This document shows positions 1 to 6,446 of a stretch of DNA of 64,000 nt, piece after piece (position 1 is the stretch's first letter; each line of letters starts with the position of its first letter). The DNA lies in NCBI GenBank assembly GCA_965207165.1, contig OZ242265.1, positions 3,906,001 to 3,970,000 on the forward strand, written 5' to 3'. The notes beneath the pieces are model-generated. The model did no database searches. It saw only the letters and a program-made list of their open reading frames with translations, and had not been told where the DNA came from. Made by a program: the position numbers and the translations under genes. Source of the DNA: JAAXHV01 sp965207165 (GTDB lineage: Bacteria > Pseudomonadota > Gammaproteobacteria > Eutrophobiales > Eutrophobiaceae).

Positions 1-887
1 CAGACTCTGTGGCAGGGATCACGATAGACCTCTCGGCGCAGGACGCCAATGGCTATGTAGATGGCACAGGGGGCGATGCCCAGGGTGACAGATTGAAAAA
101 CATCGAGCACTTGTGGGGTTCTGATCACGGAGACCGCCTGACCGGTGACGGCAACAACAACAATCTTGGTGGACTTGGAGGCAACGATACGCTCAATGGC
201 GGCGCCGGCGATGACACCCTCGACGGCGGCCCCGGCGCCGACACGCTCGACGGTGGGGCGGGGTCTGATACCGCTTCTTACCAGAATTCCGCGGTCGCGG
301 TACTGGTGCGCCTGCATGATGCCAGCGCGGTCAGGAACGGCGATGCTGCGGGGGATACGCTGACCGGTATTGAGCACCTTGCCGGCAGCCGGCACAACGA
401 CATCCTGGCCGGCGACGGTGGCGATAACCGGCTGGAGGGGGGTGACGGCAACGACGACTTGTACGGCGGCCCCGCCGGCGGCGACGACATGATGTATGGG
501 GGGAATGGCGACGACAGGGTTTTCGGCGGCAGGGGAAACGATACGCTGACCGGCGGTGCAGGGAGTGATATCCTGAAGGGCGGCCCGGGAGACGATATAA
601 TTATTGTTGATGGTGATGATATAGATATACTGTATGGCGGCCCTGATAAGGACACATTCCGGTTCTTCCCGAGTGACGTGGGAGGCGGATCAATCAGGGA
701 TTTCAGTGACGGTGAGGATGTGATTGACCTGACGGAATTTACCGGCATCAGTTCCATGGACGATCTCGACATAGTAAGTCACGGGGACAATGTGCGTATC
801 GAGGTGTCCGGTACTGACTATCTGACCACCATCATCCTGTCGGACTTCGATGTCAATAATCTGGATAATTCGGATTTCCTGTTTTAG
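1..887 (+). CDS. RTX calcium-binding repeat protein, C-terminal part (5' end outside window)
   Basis: The reading frame is open from the left edge, so the true start lies before the window. The visible part is glycine/aspartate-rich nonapeptide RTX repeats (GGxGxDxLx type), then a region ending in DNSDFLF. A short C-terminal tail of this acidic-hydrophobic kind is typical of proteins exported by type I secretion. The last ~230 residues are nearly identical to the C-termini of the three M10 proteases at 6447, 54823 and 57784. By analogy this is probably the end of another M10/RTX protease, but the catalytic part is not in view. No type I secretion transporter genes are in the window. Confidence 0.9.
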   Translation, partial: DSVAGITIDLSAQDANGYVDGTGGDAQGDRLKNIEHLWGSDHGDRLTGDGNNNNLGGLGGNDTLNGGAGDDTLDGGPGADTLDGGAGSDTASYQNSAVAVLVRLHDASAVRNGDAAGDTLTGIEHLAGSRHNDILAGDGGDNRLEGGDGNDDLYGGPAGGDDMMYGGNGDDRVFGGRGNDTLTGGAGSDILKGGPGDDIIIVDGDDIDILYGGPDKDTFRFFPSDVGGGSIRDFSDGEDVIDLTEFTGISSMDDLDIVSHGDNVRIEVSGTDYLTTIILSDFDVNNLDNSDFLF

Positions 888-894
888 GCATTAT

Positions 895-2886
895 ATGTTT
901 ACCTTCATAAGAAATGACAAAGGAAGTGCATTTATATATAAACGCCTGGCCGTTTTCGTAGTGGGTGTCTTTCTTTTCGGAAAGAGCATGGCATCTGCCG
1001 CAGATGATACCTGTACGATGAACTACGTTGTGGATTTCGGCCTGACCTCCGACTGTGTTTTCGACAGAGTCATGCCGCCCTTGTTCGTGCCGGGGACACT
1101 CCAGACATCCCACGAGCTTCAAGCATCGGTGCTTAACCCTGACATCCGCGAAATCAGTAAGTTTAAGGGTTATCCAGAATTCATTGAAGCTTACACCTAT
1201 GGCGATTTCGATGGCGATGGTGACGAGGATATCTTCGTGGCACCTGGTAACTTTTCTATCAACGAAACAACGCCGGTGGAAATATATTTTAATGACGGCA
1301 ACGGTAATTTCAGGTTGGATAACAGTTTTTTTGAAGGTTCGATTCCTGAACTGGTTCATGCAAGAAAAGCAATAACCGGCGATTTCAATGGTGATGGGAG
1401 ACTCGACATATTTGTAGCAGGATCCGGATTTGATGAGCCGCCATTTCCAGGTGAGGCTTCCGTGTTGCTTCTATCAACGGAAAACGGTTTAAGGCAAGTA
1501 GAGGGACTGGACCATCTTGTCGGATACCATCACGGCGCCGCAGCTGCCGATATCGATAACGATGGTGACCTGGATATTTTCGTGACGGACACCAATAATG
1601 ATCCATTCTTCCTCATAAACGATGGCGACGGTGTTTTTTCACACGATGTTAATATGCTGCCATCCGAGATAAACGATTTGCAGATATATACCTCGGAACT
1701 GGTCGACGTGGATAACGACGGTTATCCGGACCTGGTGGTTGGTGGACATGAGTTTGAACCAGAGGATGAAGGTTCTCCCACTATCATCTACTGGGGTAAC
1801 GCAACGGGACAATACGATGGATCCCGCAAGACGACACTGCCGGGGGTAGATGGACTGGGGATCGTAGTTGACATTGATGTCGGCGACCTGGACGGGGATG
1901 GCTTTGATGATATCGTACTCAATCGGACCGCCGAAGACCCGTTCTATAGCGGTTTCTATATCCAGATAATATCCGGAGTTGGTAACAGGGCGTTTTCGGA
2001 TACGACGAGTCAGAGCATCGATTTCGGAGCCTCGGAAGCCCATAATTGGCTTATCTGGCTGCGACTTGTAGACATCAACGGCGATGGACATTTGGACGTT
2101 ACTGTCGATGACCCTGGTGGCGATGCAGGAAGCGAATTTTTGTGGTTGAACGATGGTTCTGGTCGTATGGAATTTGTGAAATATGTTTATCGTCCGTACC
2201 TGGAAGACTGGATGCAGATAACTGATGGTTTGAACGATACCCAGATAAGGGAACTGATGGACGCACTAGTCCGTTCGTCCGACACAATCGTTCATATGGA
2301 TACCGACTCAAGTCCGGTGGTAACAACTTCGGAAAATGTCGAGATTGATGTGCGCCAGAGTTCTGCCGGCGTGACATTCCAGCAAATCCACGGACACTCA
2401 GATGTTCCCCTGGCAATCGGATTTCAGGATACGGGTTCTGAAAGTTATCTGGAATATGGCGGCTGGCTGGAGCACAGCATGTTCTACCTTACCGTAAGTG
2501 ATCAGGATGATGGATTTCATGCCGACGCCTACTCGCTTGGCGCGGCGACCGGAACCAATCCCGTCAGCGGCAGCGCCACGTGGACAGGTTCGGTAATCGG
2601 CGTGGACACTCATGTGATAGGACGTGGCAGGGCGTTTGGTGGGAAGGCGGAAATCAATGTTGACTTTGCTGGTGCGGATGTCGACGTGGCGTTCACTGTC
2701 ATGACTTATCACTCGGAGGTAAATAACTATCATCCTGATATCACCTGGAACGACCTGCCGTTAAATGCCGGTGAATTCGGTTCCGACACCATTCAAGGTG
2801 TGTTCTACGGTCCCAATCACGAGGAAGTGGGCGGCGTGTTTCGGCGTGATAGCTTGCTGGGTACGTTTGGTGGAACGCGGGAATAG
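895..2886 (+). CDS. Secreted FG-GAP/VCBS repeat protein with TbpB-like C-terminal barrel
   Basis: About 663 residues. I start at ATG 895, 8 bp after the RTX stop, although the frame is open further upstream inside the RTX gene. An N-terminal KR-hydrophobic stretch ending near SMASAAD looks like a Sec signal peptide. Residues ~80-450 carry at least six DxDxDGxxD calcium-binding FG-GAP/VCBS motifs (for example FDGDGDEDIF, IDNDGDLDIF, LDGDGFDDIV), expected to form a beta-propeller. The last ~180 residues end in GVFYGPNHEEVGGVF and GTFGGTR, the signature of the C-terminal barrel of transferrin-binding-protein-B-like (Slam-dependent type) surface proteins. The combination suggests a surface or released binding protein; the ligand is unknown. 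Confidence 0.8.
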   Translation: MFTFIRNDKGSAFIYKRLAVFVVGVFLFGKSMASAADDTCTMNYVVDFGLTSDCVFDRVMPPLFVPGTLQTSHELQASVLNPDIREISKFKGYPEFIEAYTYGDFDGDGDEDIFVAPGNFSINETTPVEIYFNDGNGNFRLDNSFFEGSIPELVHARKAITGDFNGDGRLDIFVAGSGFDEPPFPGEASVLLLSTENGLRQVEGLDHLVGYHHGAAAADIDNDGDLDIFVTDTNNDPFFLINDGDGVFSHDVNMLPSEINDLQIYTSELVDVDNDGYPDLVVGGHEFEPEDEGSPTIIYWGNATGQYDGSRKTTLPGVDGLGIVVDIDVGDLDGDGFDDIVLNRTAEDPFYSGFYIQIISGVGNRAFSDTTSQSIDFGASEAHNWLIWLRLVDINGDGHLDVTVDDPGGDAGSEFLWLNDGSGRMEFVKYVYRPYLEDWMQITDGLNDTQIRELMDALVRSSDTIVHMDTDSSPVVTTSENVEIDVRQSSAGVTFQQIHGHSDVPLAIGFQDTGSESYLEYGGWLEHSMFYLTVSDQDDGFHADAYSLGAATGTNPVSGSATWTGSVIGVDTHVIGRGRAFGGKAEINVDFAGADVDVAFTVMTYHSEVNNYHPDITWNDLPLNAGEFGSDTIQGVFYGPNHEEVGGVFRRDSLLGTFGGTRE

Positions 2887-2901
2887 GATTTTTCGACTTT
2901 C

Positions 2902-3213
2902 GCCCGAAGTGATTTAATAAAAAACAGGGATGTCACTAAACCCTTCAACATCGCCTCCTACTCCCTGCTCACCCTGATGATGGCCCAGGTGACCGGCCTT
3001 GCGCCCGGGGAGTTCGTGCACACCCTGGGCGATGCCCACCTGTACCTGAACCACCTGGACCAGGCGGACGAGCAGTTGACCCGGGAACCCCTGCCGCCGC
3101 CGCAGATGCGGATCAATCCCGACGTCAATGATATCTTCGGCTTCAGTTACGAGGATTTTGAGCTGGTGGGCTACCAGGCGCACCCGTCCATCCCGGCGCC
3201 TATTGCGGTTTGA
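2902..3213 (+). pseudogene. thyA: thyA 3' fragment, copy 1
   Basis: Translates as the C-terminal ~95 residues of thymidylate synthase, including PFNIASYSLLT, the dUMP-contacting HTLGDAHLYLNH block, LTREPLPPP and the terminal APIAV. The N-terminal two thirds, including the active-site cysteine, are absent and no start codon or upstream coding sequence fits. The fragment repeats at 4020-4332 with the same left junction (GATGTCACTAA). So truncation preceded duplication. A functional thyA, if present, must be elsewhere. Confidence 0.85.
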
Positions 3214-3301
3214 TATGGGGTCGGACCACTCCGGCCAGCGCCAGTGGTCTTTAATCCCCCGGTAAATGTATGGATTAACAGCAATCTTGACCAATTCGCT
3301 T

Positions 3302-3586
3302 TTACATCGAGAACCGAAGCTTGACGCCGCAGGCGGCTGATACCTTTGCGAGTGTGTCGAGGCGCGGATTTCTTCGGCCGGACAAGGCCCGGGACAGGGC
3401 GACCCTGTCAAGCCGGGACTGACGCGCAAGCGCTGAAATGCCGCCCTGCGCTTCGGCAACGTTGCGAAAGGCTTTCATCAACAGGCGCGGGTCGTCCCCC
3501 ATGTCCTCGACGGCAGCATTCAGGTAAGCAACGATATCTTCCTGTGTTTTAAGATAATCGCTTGCCTTGTGTTCTTTAATTGGCAT
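3302..3586 (-). CDS. HigA-like antitoxin (addiction module antidote)
   Basis: 94 residues with an Xre-type helix-turn-helix in the C-terminal half (GGISALARQSRLDRVALSRALSG, then NPRLDTLAKVSAACG). The N-terminal EDIVAYLNAAVEDMGDDPRLL block is typical of antidote proteins paired with RelE-superfamily toxins. It lies directly downstream of, and overlaps by 11 bp, the toxin reading frame at 3576-3907, giving toxin-first HigBA order. It probably binds the toxin and represses the pair. The pair sits between two direct copies of the thyA 3' fragment. The antitoxin is intact while the toxin appears frameshifted. Confidence 0.85.
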   Translation of the reverse strand: MPIKEHKASDYLKTQEDIVAYLNAAVEDMGDDPRLLMKAFRNVAEAQGGISALARQSRLDRVALSRALSGRRNPRLDTLAKVSAACGVKLRFSM

Positions 3587-3907
3587 TTCGTTTCTCCTGC
3601 CTGTAAGTGTCCCAATGGATTTGGGCTTGTGCTATATCGCGGGATTGTCGTTTCTTTGTCCCGCCGCCCAACACTATCACAAGGTCATCACCGTCCCGGC
3701 CGGTGACGACAACCTGTATCCAGGACCGAAGTCAATCCTGAGCTCAAACACGCCTCTACCAACGCTCTTGCAATCTCCGAAGTTACCGATCTCCACTCGC
3801 TCAATACGTGTCTGAATTCGGGACCGCACTTGCAGAGACAGACTACGAAACCAAATATCAAAGTAATCTTTTCCATCTTCCGAGACGTAATGGACAACCC
3901 TGACCAT
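3576..3907 (-). pseudogene. HigB/RelE-family toxin, frameshifted
   Basis: The 5' part reads VRVVHYVSEDGKDYFDIW ... RIERVEIGNFGDCKSVGRGVFELRIDFGPGYR, the standard start of the RelE/HigB addiction-killer family. After GPGYRLSS the frame is lost and stops at 3677. In a neighbouring frame the missing C-terminus continues as RDGDDLVIVLGGGTKKRQSRDIA and ends in TAA at 3576, overlapping the antitoxin ATG. One missing base near 3700-3710 explains the break. Start is placed at ATG 3907. A sequencing error would give the same picture, so inactivation is inferred. Confidence 0.75.
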
Positions 3908-4019
3908 GATTATTATTGTAGCCAATTGACTACAGCTAATCAAGCTATATATCCAGAGATGATGGTATGTTTCAGGGTTTTTTACAGTAAATCGATGGTC
4001 TGTCTTCAGACTCTGAAGT

Positions 4020-4332
4020 TGCCCGAAGCGATCCGGCTAAAAACACGGATGTCACTAATCCCTTCAACATCGCCTCCTACTCCCTGCTCACCCTGATGAT
4101 GGCCCAGGTGACCGGCCTGAACCCCGGTGAGTTCGTGCACACCCTGGGAGACGCCCACCTGTACCTGAACCACCTGGAGCAGGCGGACACACAGTTGACC
4201 CGGGAACCCCTGCCGCCGCCGCAAATGCGGATCAACCCCGACGTGGACGATATTTTCGGCTTCCGCTACGAGGATTTTGAGCTGGTGGGGTACCAGGCGC
4301 ACCCGTCCATACCGGCGCCCATTGCGGTTTGA
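4020..4332 (+). pseudogene. thyA: thyA 3' fragment, copy 2
   Basis: Second copy of the thymidylate synthase C-terminal piece (PFNIASYSLLT, HTLGDAHLYLNHLEQ, FELVGYQAHPS, APIAV stop). It differs from copy 1 at a few codons (AP versus NP in the GLxPGEF motif; DEQ versus DTQ). Both copies share the sequence from GCCCGAAG through GATGTCACTAA, so they are direct repeats of ~310 bp flanking the HigBA-like pair. No catalytic cysteine region is present. Confidence 0.85.
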
Positions 4333-4442
4333 TGGGGTGGGACCAGTCCGGCTCAGCCACGGCGCCGCAGGCGTGAATGGCTGGTTTTACTCATTGTCAG
4401 CTCAGGGGGGATGTTCAATCATGCCCGGTATCAGGAGGCAAT

Positions 4443-5417
4443 ATGTTTAATAAAACTGAAAACCGTAGTTATCGTTTCACCGGGTTTTTTTCACTATACC
4501 TGTTGTTGACACTATGTTGTGCCATCGAGATCGCCGCAGAGGAATCCTGGCACCCCTCGAAATACGGCGAAGCCGACAGGTTGGGCGCCATAAACAACCT
4601 GTCACCGTTACTGGTAAAAAAGGCGGCAGCCCTTATTGAGTCAGGCACCGTTTATTCGCTCGCAATGAATACCGGACCGGACACCCCTGCTTTTGGTTAC
4701 CGGAATTACCAGTTACTTACCAAACAAATTCCCGATGCCGACAATAACCTGGCCGGTCCGACCAACAACGTTACCGGGTTTGATGACCTGTTGATTTCCT
4801 GGCTTGGAATTGGCACGCAAATTGACGGGTTCGGTCATGTGGCCATCGACGGCCTGCATTATAACGGTGTCCCGGTTGCTGAAGTTTTTCATCCCCATGG
4901 GAGCCCGGTGTACGGCATACATCATTTGCCTCCCATAGTCACCCGTGGAATATTGCTCGACATGGCGGGCCTGATGGACATGGAAATGCTGGATGCAGGA
5001 ACGGCATTTAACGAGCCGGAATTAAAATCCGCCATGGACCGTCAAAAAGTAACCGTCACGGCAGGTGATGTGGTGTTGCTGCATACGGGGTGGATGGCAA
5101 CGACGCAGCGCGACCCGGAATATTCACTCAGGACAACACCGGGTCTGGGCGTGCAGGGCGCAGAATACCTGGCAAGCCAGGGTGTTGTTGCAATTGGTTC
5201 AGATACCTGGGCACTTGAGGTATTACCGCCGGAAAATCCGCAGGAATTATTTCCGGTGCACGGCGCGCTCCTGGTAAAACATGGCGTTTACATACTGGAA
5301 AATATCAGGACCGGCCAGTTGGCCGAAGACAAGGCGTATGAGTTTTTCTTCATGCTTGCAGCGCCAAAATTTGTCGGCGCGCTGCAATCTTCGGTCCACC
5401 CGGTTGCCATCCGTTGA
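4443..5417 (+). CDS. Cyclase-family (kynurenine formamidase-like) metal hydrolase, exported
   Basis: 324 residues from ATG 4443, preceded by a perfect AGGAGG at 4434-4439; the frame is open further upstream but lacks such a site. Residues 12-36 form a hydrophobic segment ending CAIEIAAEES, likely a signal peptide. The GIGTQIDGFGHVAIDG block corresponds to the metal-binding GTHxDxxxH region of the cyclase/KynB family, and GDVVLLHTGW and the conserved SDTWALEV region are also present. Family members hydrolyse cyclic amides, lactones or N-formylkynurenine; the substrate here is unknown. It stands alone between a thyA fragment and a toxin-antitoxin operon. Confidence 0.8.
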   Translation: MFNKTENRSYRFTGFFSLYLLLTLCCAIEIAAEESWHPSKYGEADRLGAINNLSPLLVKKAAALIESGTVYSLAMNTGPDTPAFGYRNYQLLTKQIPDADNNLAGPTNNVTGFDDLLISWLGIGTQIDGFGHVAIDGLHYNGVPVAEVFHPHGSPVYGIHHLPPIVTRGILLDMAGLMDMEMLDAGTAFNEPELKSAMDRQKVTVTAGDVVLLHTGWMATTQRDPEYSLRTTPGLGVQGAEYLASQGVVAIGSDTWALEVLPPENPQELFPVHGALLVKHGVYILENIRTGQLAEDKAYEFFFMLAAPKFVGALQSSVHPVAIR

Positions 5418-5528
5418 TAAAAAAATTTGGGAAAATGAACTCAAGAATTGCCCGAGACCAAGAACCGCCTGCCGAGGGCGATGGCTGCAACGAGGAACTG
5501 GCCTGGTGGTTCACCGACGAAGCGTGGC

Positions 5529-5577
5529 TTGACTCTGAAAACTATGCCCCATATAATAGGTGTATAAGTGTTTATAC
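5529..5577 (+). promoter_or_regulatory. Sigma-70 promoter with operator for the RHH/PIN operon
   Basis: TTGACT at 5529-5534 and TATAAT at 5552-5557 are separated by exactly 17 bp. Just downstream, GTATAA (5562-5567) and TTATAC (5572-5577) form an inverted repeat with a 4-bp spacer, over the expected start site. This is the usual place for an autoregulatory ribbon-helix-helix antitoxin to bind. The antitoxin start codon is at 5601. Confidence 0.75.
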
Positions 5578-5600
5578 TCATAAGCGCAAGAATTTAAGTC

Positions 5601-5837
5601 ATGACTCGATGGAATCTATCTATCCCTGAAGAAACAGACCGGACAGTCCGAATCTTCCTGAGCCGGAATGGCGGCAAGAAAGGGGACCTGTCCCGTTTCG
5701 TTGATGAAGCAGTGCGACGCCGCGTGTTTGATCTTACTGTTCAACAGGTCAAGGATCGTAATGCCGGATATGACCAACAGGAGCTTCTCAAACTGATAGA
5801 TGATGAAGTGGACGTCGTGCGTGCAGGTCGTTCTTGA
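5601..5837 (+). CDS. Ribbon-helix-helix antitoxin (PIN partner)
   Basis: 78 residues. The N-terminus TRWNLSIPEETDRTVRIFLSR matches a short beta strand followed by helices, as in RHH DNA-binding antitoxins. GDLSRFVDEAVRRRVFDLTVQQ resembles the second helix of that fold. The gene overlaps the PIN-domain toxin downstream and follows a clear promoter with an inverted-repeat operator at 5529-5577, so autoregulation is likely. The similarity is to a small fold, so the assignment leans on context. Confidence 0.75.
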   Translation: MTRWNLSIPEETDRTVRIFLSRNGGKKGDLSRFVDEAVRRRVFDLTVQQVKDRNAGYDQQELLKLIDDEVDVVRAGRS

Positions 5838-6231
5838 TACCAACATATTGATCAGCGCTCTGATCACCAGGAATACTCCACCTGACAAGCTGTACCAGGC
5901 ATGGTTACGCGGGGAGATCGAACTTGTAATTTCCGATACGCAAGTTGCCGAGATTTACGATGTTCTTTCACGGCCTCGGTTACGCAGGTTTCTTGATGCT
6001 GATGAAGCAGATGCGATTGTCGAGAATATTGCCACGCGCGCGCTTATCATCACAGAATTACCGGTTGTAAATGTCTCCCCCGATCCAAAAGATAATCCTA
6101 TCCTGGCTTCTGCAATCGTTGGGAGGGCAGAACTGATAGTCTCCGGCGATAAGAAACATATGCTCGATCTTGGAGAGGTAGAGGGAATTCCGATCGTAAC
6201 AGCTCGTAAGGCGTTGGAGCTTATGTCCTAA
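5800..6231 (+). CDS. PIN-domain toxin (VapC-like ribonuclease)
   Basis: The body begins VQVVLDTNILISAL, the first strand and first catalytic aspartate of a PIN domain. Later acidic positions are present in ISDTQVAEIYDVLSRP and DPKDNPILASAIVGRAELIVSGD. PIN toxins cut RNA using a Mg2+ ion held by these acids. The frame opens at ATG 5800, 38 bp inside the antitoxin; a GTG at 5821 would place the start right before the first strand as in most relatives, so the start is uncertain. Length (about 137-143 residues) is normal for the PIN_3 subfamily. Confidence 0.85.
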   Translation: MMKWTSCVQVVLDTNILISALITRNTPPDKLYQAWLRGEIELVISDTQVAEIYDVLSRPRLRRFLDADEADAIVENIATRALIITELPVVNVSPDPKDNPILASAIVGRAELIVSGDKKHMLDLGEVEGIPIVTARKALELMS

Positions 6232-6446
6232 TCTGTATCTTCAAGAACAATCCCCTGAAACCTGTGCAACAGGTACAACGGGATGTTGATTATACTGCCA
6301 TCCTGCCTCTGTTCGTGAACCGGCGCCCATTGCTGTTAAAGTACTATTCAGTATAATTGGAAACAGTTAAGTGAATACCAGTGATGTCTTGAATTTACTC
6401 TAGGGCGTATGCTGACAGTGTGCCCTTTGTTGTGAGGTAAATCGTT

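Noticed and set aside
278..772. 164-codon Ser/Pro-rich frame, repeated opposite each RTX gene
   Set aside because: It appears at 278, 8777, 57069 and 60063 only because the RTX DNA itself is repeated; reverse translation of Gly/Asp repeats gives Pro/Ser.
2941..4332. Two functional small proteins of 78 residues starting at 2977 and 4096
   Set aside because: The matching frames extend upstream as thyA C-terminal sequence without a start, so they are gene fragments, not short genes.
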